64,000 nt of DNA from Nitrospira sp. (lineage in GTDB: Bacteria; Nitrospirota; Nitrospiria; Nitrospirales; Nitrospiraceae), in assembly GCA_029194535.1 (NCBI GenBank), contig JARFXR010000001.1, positions 1,372,721 to 1,436,720 on the forward strand. The letters run 5' to 3'. The notes beneath the pieces are model-generated. The model was given only the letters and a program-made list of their open reading frames with translations, made no database searches and was not told where the DNA came from. The position numbers and the translations under genes are program-made. Positions 1 to 8,113 of this stretch are shown here, piece after piece (position 1 is the first letter of the stretch; the number at the start of each line of letters is the position of its first letter).

Positions 1-1
1 G

Positions 2-1420
2 GTGGATCGGCTCCTGAGAGTCGTCCGTGGACAGCCAGTCCCTGATCCCAAACGTGCCGTGCCCGTGTATGGATGGGCCCGATATACTTGTTGGGTGGCG
101 ATCGCGGTGACGTATTGGGAAACCGGGCTCTGCAAGCTCCGTGGTGGTGGACTGTCCTGGGGCAGCGCGGATGGCTTAAGGGCGACCTTTTATGAAGACA
201 CCCTTCTCCCCAGGGAATACCCTTGGTCCTGGTCCCTCTCCCTGATTCAGGCCCCTGATGCGTTGTTTGTTTTTCTGGGACTGTTCGTTCTGGTTTTCGA
301 GTCCTTCTGGATTGCGGTGTTGTTTTCTAAGACCGTTCGCAGGTACTGGCCTATCTTGACGGCGACCTTTCATACAGGAGTATTGTTCTTACAAAAGATC
401 CTCTTCATCGATCTCATACTCCTGCAGGCGCTCTTCTACGATTTCACCGGAATCCGGAAAACGATCGCACGGCGCCTGGAGACCGTTTCCGGCCCGATAC
501 AAATTCTCTTCGACGGACACTGCCCTCTCTGCAATCGGACAGTCCGAGTCCTGGGATTTTTCGACCTGTTCACCCGGCTTGAATTTATCGACTTTCGTCG
601 GTTGGACCTCGCCGAGTACAACCGACGACATCAATTAGCCCTGACGATCGAAGATCTCGATAGAGAGATGTATGTCATCAGCCGGGGGCAGGTGTATGTC
701 GGGTATTATGGCTACCGTGTTTTGTCACGGGCATTGCCTGCGTTTTGGCTGCTGAGCCCCTTGCTCTATATCCCTGGAGTCTCGTGGTTTGGCGAGCGGG
801 TCTATGGCTATATCGCGCGCCATCGGCTCGCTCTGCTCCATTGCGATACGCACTGTCCGACCGTGCCTTCAGGAACCACCGACCTCCGGACCACGTTCCA
901 AGTCAGTGAAGGGCCACAGGCGTTCCGCTACGCCTGGCTCATCTCTGTCTTCTGCGTCGTCATGGCTGTCTCCTATTTCTACAGGGTCGAGTTTTACCCT
1001 GTGATGACCTCATGGCACCTGTATGCATCCTTAAACTACTCAGGGGAGATCAGCTATTTTAAGGCGGTCGGGCGGCAGGCCTCCGGGGCGGTTATTCCTG
1101 TCCGCGTAGGAGACTCCGTTGGCGCGCTCCGCTACGACGGTCGGGACACCCCTCTCCTCAAAAAATGCTTCAGTGGCCACCTCGATGAGAAAGGTGCTTC
1201 GCTGGCGAAAGACCTCGAAACCTGCCAAAAGTTCCTCATTCTGAGCGGCGCAATTTACAACAAGAATTCTCCCTCTGATCGGAAAATTAGTCAATTAGAG
1301 CTTCAAGAATGGGTCTGGAACTTCCGTTCCAACCCATCCGATCCTGAGCATGGAGAAGTAAGGAGCCGCGTGGTCGTTGAGATTGAGCCGGTTTCGGCCG
1401 CCGCGAAGCAGGAGACATGA
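2..1420 (+). CDS. HTTM-like membrane protein with C-terminal DCC (DUF393) domain, 5' partial
   Basis: The frame is open to the left edge, so the true start probably lies outside the window. The first ~150 visible residues are hydrophobic and carry a YWETGLCKLRGG stretch followed by several membrane segments, as in the C-terminal part of HTTM (vitamin K-dependent carboxylase-like) domains. Near residue 165 a soluble domain begins with ILFDGHCPLCN, the D-G-x-C-x-x-C signature of the DCC/DUF393 family, which has a thioredoxin-like fold and is thought to act in thiol-disulfide exchange. Two further membrane segments lie at about residues 245 and 310, and the tail is soluble. HTTM-DCC fusions are known but their substrate is not. 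It precedes an ABC ATPase gene by 53 bases. Function in this locus is unknown. Confidence 0.7.
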   Translation: MDRLLRVVRGQPVPDPKRAVPVYGWARYTCWVAIAVTYWETGLCKLRGGGLSWGSADGLRATFYEDTLLPREYPWSWSLSLIQAPDALFVFLGLFVLVFESFWIAVLFSKTVRRYWPILTATFHTGVLFLQKILFIDLILLQALFYDFTGIRKTIARRLETVSGPIQILFDGHCPLCNRTVRVLGFFDLFTRLEFIDFRRLDLAEYNRRHQLALTIEDLDREMYVISRGQVYVGYYGYRVLSRALPAFWLLSPLLYIPGVSWFGERVYGYIARHRLALLHCDTHCPTVPSGTTDLRTTFQVSEGPQAFRYAWLISVFCVVMAVSYFYRVEFYPVMTSWHLYASLNYSGEISYFKAVGRQASGAVIPVRVGDSVGALRYDGRDTPLLKKCFSGHLDEKGASLAKDLETCQKFLILSGAIYNKNSPSDRKISQLELQEWVWNFRSNPSDPEHGEVRSRVVVEIEPVSAAAKQET

Positions 1421-1473
1421 GAAATCAGTCGGCGACGAACACGATTAAGACTTCCCAGTGAGGATTCGAGTCC

Positions 1474-2730
1474 ATGGACACTATCGCCATCCGCGTGGAG
1501 CATCTCTCGAAGCAGTATCACATAAAGTCAGCAAATGACTGGCATGACAGGCTGGGTGATAAACTTGCGGATGGTCTGTGGTCTATGTGGAGGGGTAATA
1601 AACAGCTGCATCTTGGTCAGAAGAGTTTCTGGGCGTTGAAAGACATCTGCTTTGAGGTCAAGCAAGGTGAGGTCATAGGTTTCGTTGGTGGCAACGGAGC
1701 CGGCAAGAGCACCTTGCTGAAAATCTTGTCCCGGATCACGGAGCCGACTGAGGGGAGAGCTCGGGTGTACGGCCGGATGGGTTCTCTCCTCGAAGTCGGC
1801 ACCGGCTTCGTGGGCGACCTCAGTGGGCGAGAGAATGTCTATCTAAGCGGCGCCATTTTAGGAATGAAAAAGTCGGAAATTGATCGGAGATTCGATGAGA
1901 TCGTCGAGTTCTCAGGGGTGGAGGAGTTCATTGACGATCCAGTCAAGCATTACTCAAGCGGAATGTATGTCCGCCTGGGCTTTTCGGTGGCGGCACATCT
2001 GAGACCTGAAATTCTCGTGGTGGATGAGGTGCTGGCGGTCGGCGACGCAATGTTTCAACAGAAGTGCCTGGGCAAGATGGGAGATGTGGCGAAAGAAGGA
2101 CGAACGGTATTGTTTGTCAGCCATAACATGGCCGCGATGCAGGGGCTCTGCTCTCAGTGTTACATGTTGAAGAGCGGCAGGCTGGTTGCACAGGGGGCTC
2201 CGCGCGCGGTGATCGAGGAATACATGGCAGGCGCTGCGTCGGGCCAACTGACGCAACTGGGAGAACGGCAGGATCGCCAAGGCAACGGCGAGATTCGGAT
2301 CGAGGATGTCTCGATCTGTGACGGAAAAGGTTCCCCGATCGATGAAGCTCTTTCCGGTCAAGACATCACCATTCCAGTGTCCTACCGGTCACGCGACAAC
2401 AAGCCGATCTCTCGATTGGATATGCACATCACCTTCTATACGACATTGGGTCAATTTATGTTCAATTGTTCGAGCGAGGCCAGTGGGCATCCGTTCGAAG
2501 CGCTCCCTCCGATGGGGCGGGTGTTCTGCCATATTCCTGAGTTGCCGCTCGCACCGGGTCGGTACGTGTTCAATTTGTACTCAACCGTGGGAGGGGTCAT
2601 GGCTGATTGGGTGACGCAGGCGGGATCGCTCAATGTCGTAGGAGGCGACTTCTTCGGTACGGGCCAGTTGAAGACCCATGATGAGGGATTCCTGGTCAAG
2701 CACAAGTGGACAGTGGGTTCCGCTTGCTAG
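1474..2730 (+). CDS. Polysaccharide ABC exporter ATP-binding protein (Wzt/TagH type)
   Basis: This is the ATPase of an ABC transporter that exports a lipid-linked polysaccharide. Visible motifs are Walker A GGNGAGKST at about residues 73-81, the signature YSSGMYVRLGFS, and Walker B ILVVDEVLAVGD near residue 180. Residues ~265-418 form a second domain like the Wzt C-terminal beta-sandwich, which in O-antigen exporters binds the non-reducing end of the glycan and couples capping to export. The length (418 residues) fits Wzt with that domain. The start is ATG, preceded by GTGAGG about ten bases upstream. No Wzm-type permease is visible in the window, so the partner is probably encoded upstream of the left edge or elsewhere. 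The family assignment is firm; the glycan carried is unknown. Confidence 0.93.
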   Translation: MDTIAIRVEHLSKQYHIKSANDWHDRLGDKLADGLWSMWRGNKQLHLGQKSFWALKDICFEVKQGEVIGFVGGNGAGKSTLLKILSRITEPTEGRARVYGRMGSLLEVGTGFVGDLSGRENVYLSGAILGMKKSEIDRRFDEIVEFSGVEEFIDDPVKHYSSGMYVRLGFSVAAHLRPEILVVDEVLAVGDAMFQQKCLGKMGDVAKEGRTVLFVSHNMAAMQGLCSQCYMLKSGRLVAQGAPRAVIEEYMAGAASGQLTQLGERQDRQGNGEIRIEDVSICDGKGSPIDEALSGQDITIPVSYRSRDNKPISRLDMHITFYTTLGQFMFNCSSEASGHPFEALPPMGRVFCHIPELPLAPGRYVFNLYSTVGGVMADWVTQAGSLNVVGGDFFGTGQLKTHDEGFLVKHKWTVGSAC

Positions 2731-2880
2731 GTTTCCCTCACGTCCTTTGATCGTATGGCCGTTTTGGGAAGATGGAACGAAAAATCTTCGAACCTCCACC
2801 CGCACTCAACCACTCTGCCTTGCTCGAACGATTGGCTGGATAGCGTTCCGTAGTCGGCAGACGAAGAGGAGGAACAACCC

Positions 2881-2901
2881 ATGAGAGCCGCGTTCATATG
2901 A
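2881..2901 (+). promoter_or_regulatory. Six-codon leader ORF coupled to the FkbM methyltransferase
   Basis: A perfect AGGAGG (2867-2872) lies eight bases before an ATG that reads only six codons (M-R-A-A-F-I) and then stops. The TGA (2899-2901) overlaps the ATG (2898) of the next gene as ATGA. The methyltransferase itself has no good ribosome-binding site, so ribosomes may initiate on this mini-ORF and reinitiate at the overlap. This is seen in sequence; function is inferred. Confidence 0.4.
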
Positions 2902-3752
2902 TCAGTAAAGTCATGAATAAGTTCAAACGCGAAGGGGCGTGCGGTGTAGGGCGGGCCATCTCGGTCCGTCTCTTCGGGAAAGCTCTCATGAGCCCGCTCC
3001 AACAGTACTTGCGCACTCCTAAGTTTGTCGTCGAACCGCTTCCGAATACCCGAAGACTAGGAACTGACTATGGAGGTTGGGACTTTGTGGAGGATGAAAG
3101 ATTCTATGGTGGAACAGTGATCAGTTGCGGGCTGGGTGAAGATGCGAGCTTCGATGTCGAGTTTGCATCAAGGTACAACGCAACAGTAATTGTTGTAGAC
3201 CCGACTGTTCGGGCCATCAAGCATTTTGACGAAATCATGACGCGGATCGGCATGGGCAGAGAGAGGAGTTATGTTAAAGGCGGGAACCAGCCCGTCAATT
3301 CGTATGACTTATCCAAGCTCGACAGGCATAATCTTCACCTCGTTCCCAAGGCGATCTGGACTCACAACAATACTGTCGAGTTTTTTGCTCCTCCGGATCC
3401 GAGCTGCGTGAGTCATAGTATCGTCGACCTCCAGAACAACTACTCGAGGCAGGGTCCGTCCTGCGACGTTGAATGCATTACGATCGACAAGCTGCTGCAA
3501 ACATTCTCTTTGAAGTCGCATCCGGTATTGCTGAAGCTGGATGTCGAAGGCGCCCAGAGGGATGTGATCAGAGATATGATCAGCAAGGGAATCTATCCTT
3601 CCCAGATTCTAGTCGAATTCGAAGAGCTGCAAGCGCCCTCGCTCCGGGGAAAAAGAAACTTTGAAGAAATCGATCGTTTGCTGCGGAAAAAAGATTACCG
3701 GTTGAGGGTCTTTAGTCCTCCAGCGAATTTTGCCTATACAAGGACAGTCTAG
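2898..3752 (+). CDS. FkbM-family SAM-dependent methyltransferase
   Basis: A 284-residue protein with the FkbM methyltransferase pattern. VISCGLGEDASFD (about residues 74-86) matches the glycine-rich SAM-binding loop, VIVVDPT follows as the acidic strand-2 motif, and LLKLDVEGAQRDVI near residue 213 is the K-x-D-V-E-G block typical of FkbM. FkbM enzymes mostly O-methylate sugars or polyketides; here the glycan context suggests methylation of a sugar hydroxyl. Its own Shine-Dalgarno sequence is weak, and its ATG overlaps the stop codon of an upstream six-codon ORF that has a perfect AGGAGG. The next gene starts 107 bases downstream. The substrate cannot be read from sequence. Confidence 0.85.
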   Translation: MISKVMNKFKREGACGVGRAISVRLFGKALMSPLQQYLRTPKFVVEPLPNTRRLGTDYGGWDFVEDERFYGGTVISCGLGEDASFDVEFASRYNATVIVVDPTVRAIKHFDEIMTRIGMGRERSYVKGGNQPVNSYDLSKLDRHNLHLVPKAIWTHNNTVEFFAPPDPSCVSHSIVDLQNNYSRQGPSCDVECITIDKLLQTFSLKSHPVLLKLDVEGAQRDVIRDMISKGIYPSQILVEFEELQAPSLRGKRNFEEIDRLLRKKDYRLRVFSPPANFAYTRTV

Positions 3753-3859
3753 GAGCAGACTCAGCTTTCGACGAAGCTGCTTTGCTTCATGCCGTTATTC
3801 AGCGGGCTACGTTCTTAAAGCTCCCGGAGTCGATGGCAAGAGGAATCTAGACTAGAACC

Positions 3860-4975
3860 ATGCGTTTCCTCATTCTAGATACCGATTATCCTGCGTTTAC
3901 CGCCTGGCTTTACGCCGAGAATCCCGGGCTGGAAGGCAAGCCCTTCGACGAGCAGCTGGGCGTTCATACAGAGGCATGCTTTGGCATGGCGGGATTTTGC
4001 GCCAAACACCTACGCGCGCTTGGTCATGATGCTCAGGATCTGCACGTGAACAATGAGATCATGCAGAAGCGGTGGGCGCAGGAGCATGGAGTCAATATCG
4101 GGTTGGATTGGGAATTTCGATTACGTCGGGGGATCGTACCCTGGATTTCACACAGCGACCCGCGTCGGTGGTTTTATACCATCCTGGCTGCTCAGATCAG
4201 ATGGTACAGACCCGACGTCATTCTGAACCTGGCCATGGACGGAATTAGCAGTGTCTTCCTCAAGGAAATGAAACCCCATACGGGGCTCTTGGCGGGACAA
4301 ATTGCGGCCTACCTACCGACCGGAGAGAACTGGAGCGTCTACGATCTCGTGATTTCCTCCCTGCCGAACTTTGTGGAGTATTTTCGTGGCATCGGAGTTC
4401 GCAGCGAATTTAATCGGTTGGCGTTTGAGCCGTCGGTCTTGCACACGCTCAAACATCAAAAGAAAAACATTCTTGTTTCCTTTGTCGGCAGTTTCACAAG
4501 TTCGCATTCCAAGCGGGATCAGTTGCTGGAGCGACTGTGCGTGACACTTCCCACCAACGTGTGGGGAGTCGGAATTGAACGCTTGCCACAGGATTCGTCG
4601 ATTCGTTCTTGTTACCTGGGGGCTGTCTGGGGTATCAATATGTTCAGGATCCTCGCCGGTTCAAAGATCGTCATCAACTATCATAGTGATGTCGCGCAGT
4701 CTTACGCGAATAACATGCGCCTGTATGAAGCGACCGGTACGGGGGCCCTGCTAGTTACTGACTGGAAGGAGAATCTCCACGAGATGTTTCAGCTGGAGAA
4801 AGAAGTCGTAGCGTATCGAGGCCTTGATGAATGCGTTGAGAAGGTACGATATTACCTTGAACATGACGACGAGCGAGAAGCGATCGCACTCTCAGGACAG
4901 CGCAAAACGTTGCAGACACATACGTATTTTCAGCGAATGCAAGACCTGAGCGAGATAATTTCCAAGTACCTGTAG
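3860..4975 (+). CDS. CgeB-like glycosyltransferase (GT-B fold)
   Basis: A 371-residue cytoplasmic protein. The N-terminal half binds no obvious cofactor motif but reads RWYRPDVILNLAMDG, typical of the acceptor-side Rossmann domain of GT-B enzymes. The C-terminal half has the pattern of the Glyco_trans_1_2/CgeB group: ILVSFVGSFTSSHSKR, then SKIVINYHSD and NNMRLYEATGTGALLVTD, with the conserved R-x-x-E-x-x-x-x-G-x-x-L segment near residues 288-300. Such proteins transfer sugars during surface-glycan or spore-coat polysaccharide synthesis. It is followed directly by a broken methyltransferase gene. Donor and acceptor are unknown. Confidence 0.78.
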   Translation: MRFLILDTDYPAFTAWLYAENPGLEGKPFDEQLGVHTEACFGMAGFCAKHLRALGHDAQDLHVNNEIMQKRWAQEHGVNIGLDWEFRLRRGIVPWISHSDPRRWFYTILAAQIRWYRPDVILNLAMDGISSVFLKEMKPHTGLLAGQIAAYLPTGENWSVYDLVISSLPNFVEYFRGIGVRSEFNRLAFEPSVLHTLKHQKKNILVSFVGSFTSSHSKRDQLLERLCVTLPTNVWGVGIERLPQDSSIRSCYLGAVWGINMFRILAGSKIVINYHSDVAQSYANNMRLYEATGTGALLVTDWKENLHEMFQLEKEVVAYRGLDECVEKVRYYLEHDDEREAIALSGQRKTLQTHTYFQRMQDLSEIISKYL

Positions 4976-5007
4976 GGCAATGTGGGTGGAGTTCGGTCCC
5001 CAAGGCT

Positions 5008-5879
5008 ATGCGAACAAGTGAGTTGCCCCTGTTTCACGGCGGTGCGGCAATAGGTGAAAGCAGGATCCAGGTGGGCGAGAAAACCTATCGAGAAGCGCTC
5101 CCAAGTGATGATTCTATTGTCGGCGGCCGTATCTCGGCAGTGAAGGGATTGTTGCCTGTTTCGTTGAAGCAGTGGGTTCGTATAGAGCGGCATTGTTCCT
5201 GTCTGCGGTCTTCGCCTGGGTGGGTCCGATTTGGCACTCTAAAGAGGCTCGCGCCGATCAGCCCTACCTTCGGCATAGAACGGGGGCAAGGAGTCGACCG
5301 GTATTACATAGAAATGCTGTTGAGGAAATATATCGACGATATCCGAGGAGACATATTAGAGGTTGAAACACCTCGGTATATCCGTCAATTTGGCGGAGGG
5401 AGAGTCACGCGTTCGGATGTCCTCCATGCTGTTTCGGGCAATCCTCAAGCCACCTTGATTGGTAATTTGGCAACAGGTCAGGGAATACCCAGAGCTGCCT
5501 TCGGCTGCATCATTCTCACCCAGACTCTCCAATTCATTTACAATTTGCGAGGGTCGGTTGAAACGGTCTTTTCCATCCTGAAACCAGGGGGGTCTTGCTG
5601 GCCACCACGCCGGGGATCAGCCAGATCAGCCGCCATGATGTGGAGCGTTGGGGTGAGTACTCGCGGTTTACGACTCGATCGGCACGGCGACTCCTCGAGG
5701 AAGTATTTCCAGTGGAGAATGCTTCGGTCGAAGCGTATGGGAATGTCTATGCTGCGGTCGCATTTTTACATCTGCTTGCGGTTGAAGATCTAAACCAACG
5801 ATAGCTGAACCCTCGCAACCAGGGCTATGAACTTCTTATCGGTCTTCGGGCAGTGAACCCGCTGATGGACAATGATTAG
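5008..5879 (+). pseudogene. Broken class I SAM methyltransferase gene (frameshift plus in-frame TAG)
   Basis: The first frame reads through VDRYYIEMLLRKYI, GDILEVETPRYIRQFGGG, RVTRSDVLHAV and AAFGCIILTQTLQFIYNLR to ILKPGG, the order seen in a family of glycan-locus methyltransferases. At a run of six G (about 5588-5593) the coding sense moves to another frame and continues LLATTPGISQISRHDVERWG to VEDLNQR. There a TAG (5802-5804) interrupts it. The same frame then reads on, LNPRNQGYELLIGLRAVNP, to a TAG at 5877-5879. That last stop overlaps the ATG of the deacetylase by eight bases, as a healthy operon gene would. Two separate lesions favour a real pseudogene over one sequencing error. The intact product would have been about 290 residues. 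Confidence 0.8.
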
Positions 5880-6918
5880 ACAGGGAATCACAAAGTTGCG
5901 ACAGGCCGCTCGGCGGATTAAAGGCCGATTCATTCGGCAGCCTCTCATTCTGCTGTACCATCGTGTCGCCGATTTACAATTGGATCCTCAGTTGTTGAGC
6001 GTGACTCCCGAGCACTTTGAACAACACCTCGAGATTCTGCAGAAGCAGGCACATCCTATGAGGCTCGAAGACATGGTTCGAGCCTGGCGAGAGAACAAAC
6101 TGCCACAGCGGGCGGTAGCGGTCACATTTGACGACGGATATGCAGACAACCTGATCAGTGGCGGACCCTTACTCAGGCGTCATAGTATCCCCGCGACCTT
6201 CTTCGTCGCCACCGGATATCTTGGACATGACCGGGAATTCTGGTGGGACGAAGTTGAACGACTGTTCTTGCAGCCGGGAACCTTGCCCCAAGAGCTTTCC
6301 CTTACCGTCAACGGACGCGCGCATCGGTGGTATCTAGGCGATGCGGCCGAGTATAGCCAGGATGCGTATCGGCGGCATCGCGTTTGGAATGTGATCCGAC
6401 CGGAGAATCCCACTCCACGGCACGAAGTGTATCGGTCTCTTTGCCAACTCCTACACCCCTTGCCAGATCAGGAGCAGCGAACAGTGTTCAAGACGCTGGA
6501 AGTCTGGGCAAATAGGGTGTCACCCGGTCGCCCTGCGTATCGTGTCCTCACTCCCGACGAGGTCCGTCAGGCGACCAAAGACGGGCTTGTGGAGGCGGGC
6601 TCCCACACAGTGACGCATCCGGTTCTTTCCGCGCTTCCGGTTTCGATGCAGCGAGAGGAGATAGAACGGAGCAAGAGTCGGCTGGAGGAACTCTTAGGAC
6701 ATCCGGTACGAAGCTTTGCCTATCCGTACGGAACACGTTCGGATTACACAACTCAGACCATAAGTCTGGTACGGGAAGCTGGATATGAATATGCCTGCTC
6801 CAATTTCGAAGGTCTTGTGCGGCCAGACACTGATCCCTGGCAGTTGCCCCGCTTTTTAGTCCGTGATTGGGATGGAGATGAGTTCGATCGCCAGCTTGTT
6901 CGATGGTACGGCGCGTGA
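5872..6918 (+). CDS. Polysaccharide deacetylase (NodB homology)
   Basis: A 348-residue carbohydrate esterase family 4-type enzyme. VTFDDGY at residues ~84-90 supplies the catalytic base and metal-binding aspartates, SHTVTHP near residue 245 supplies the two metal-binding histidines, and RSFAYPYGTRSDY follows as motif 3. LILLYHRV near the N terminus is characteristic of deacetylases in glycan loci. The enzyme removes N-acetyl groups from GlcNAc-type residues using a divalent metal. There is no clear signal peptide, so it may act on cytoplasmic lipid-linked intermediates or use an uncleaved N terminus. The start overlaps the end of the decayed methyltransferase. A second NodB-type gene lies at 29962-31011. 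Confidence 0.92.
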   Translation: MIRQGITKLRQAARRIKGRFIRQPLILLYHRVADLQLDPQLLSVTPEHFEQHLEILQKQAHPMRLEDMVRAWRENKLPQRAVAVTFDDGYADNLISGGPLLRRHSIPATFFVATGYLGHDREFWWDEVERLFLQPGTLPQELSLTVNGRAHRWYLGDAAEYSQDAYRRHRVWNVIRPENPTPRHEVYRSLCQLLHPLPDQEQRTVFKTLEVWANRVSPGRPAYRVLTPDEVRQATKDGLVEAGSHTVTHPVLSALPVSMQREEIERSKSRLEELLGHPVRSFAYPYGTRSDYTTQTISLVREAGYEYACSNFEGLVRPDTDPWQLPRFLVRDWDGDEFDRQLVRWYGA

Positions 6919-7032
6919 TCGCTTCCACGTATCGCGCGTGGCGGTTGCGTCATAGCGGCGTCTCTACACCGGTCCGCATCCGTGTGCCCGTCCGGGGCTC
7001 TTTGATCATATAATAAAAGGGGAGTGACAGCT

Positions 7033-8037
7033 ATGCGGCATGAAGCTGTGAAGGCCTATGTCCTGCCTGCGAATGGAAGTGAATTTGAACTGAAACAGGT
7101 GGATGAAAAGGTCGGCGACGAAATCAAAGAGGGGTGCCTCATTGACCATTCGTCGAATCGCCTTGTTCCGATTCGAAACTTCATTCCGAGATTTGTGGAC
7201 GACAGTTCATACCGGATGAAATTCGGCTGGCAATGGGAGAGCTTTCGGCAGTTGCAAATAGATCGCGTCAATGGGACGACTATCTCCGCTACGAGATTCT
7301 ACAATGGCACCGGTTGGTCTGCAGGGGAGTTGAAGGGGCAACGAATTTTGGAGGTGGGGTGCGGAGCCGGTCGGTTCACTCAAGTTATGCTTGATGCCGG
7401 AGCAGAAGTCTGGTCTCTGGACTATAGCAATGTCGTCGATGCATGTTGGGCCAACCATGGACCGCACCCCCGCCTGAACGTCGTTCAAGGGGATGTCTAT
7501 GCGATGCCGTTCAGAAAATTCTCCTTTGATAAGGTATTTTGCTTTGGAGTCCTCCAATACACGCCTGATGTGAAGCGGGCCTTCATGAGTTTGATCGATT
7601 TTCTCAAGCCCGGGGGGAAGCTGGCGGTAGACGTGTATCGAAAGGACAAATGGCCCAGTCGATGGACCAGCAAATATCTGTGGCGACCGGTGACGAAACG
7701 GATGCCGGAGGATCTCTTATTCCGGTTCGTGAAATGGTACATGCCGTGGTGGCTGCCTTTAGATAACAAGCTCGATCAGATACCGTTCCTCTGGCGATTT
7801 GCGAGCTATGTGCGCGGAATCGTGCCCTGTTGGAATTATACCGGAGCGTTGCCGCTGTCAGAGCAACAAATCATGGACTGGGCCATTCTCGACACGTTCA
7901 ATTCCTTATCGCCGAAGTACGACCAGCCCCAAACGATTGGTGACATCCAGTCGTGGTTCGAAGAGGTCAAGCTGTCGGATATCGAAGTCCGATATGGTTC
8001 GAACGGCATTGTGGGCTCCGCACGTAGATGCGCCTAA
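7033..8037 (+). CDS. Class I SAM-dependent methyltransferase
   Basis: A 334-residue protein. ILEVGCGAGRFTQVML is the SAM-binding motif I, VWSLDYSN the acidic motif, VVQGDVYAMPF motif II, and FLKPGGKLAVDVY the motif after strand 5; together these define a Methyltransf_11-type fold at about residues 106-205. The region after it (KYLWRPVTKRM, WYMPWWLPLD) is rich in tryptophan and may contact an amphipathic or lipid-linked acceptor. I place the start at ATG 7033 because AAGGGGAG ends nine bases upstream; a GTG at 7024 is in frame but sits right on that site. It lies alone between the deacetylase and a glycosyltransferase. The methyl acceptor is unknown. Confidence 0.85.
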   Translation: MRHEAVKAYVLPANGSEFELKQVDEKVGDEIKEGCLIDHSSNRLVPIRNFIPRFVDDSSYRMKFGWQWESFRQLQIDRVNGTTISATRFYNGTGWSAGELKGQRILEVGCGAGRFTQVMLDAGAEVWSLDYSNVVDACWANHGPHPRLNVVQGDVYAMPFRKFSFDKVFCFGVLQYTPDVKRAFMSLIDFLKPGGKLAVDVYRKDKWPSRWTSKYLWRPVTKRMPEDLLFRFVKWYMPWWLPLDNKLDQIPFLWRFASYVRGIVPCWNYTGALPLSEQQIMDWAILDTFNSLSPKYDQPQTIGDIQSWFEEVKLSDIEVRYGSNGIVGSARRCA

Positions 8038-8113
8038 ACCACACTATAGGCTGTCCGTTGCTTCGTGCTCACCTGGCATTGGGTAGAGAGTCGGTTCCCA
8101 TTAGGATCCGGAA

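Noticed and set aside
7009-7014. TATAAT before the methyltransferase at 7033
   Set aside because: A transcript from it would start at about 7021, inside or after the ribosome-binding site at 7016-7023, and no -35 element lies at the right distance.
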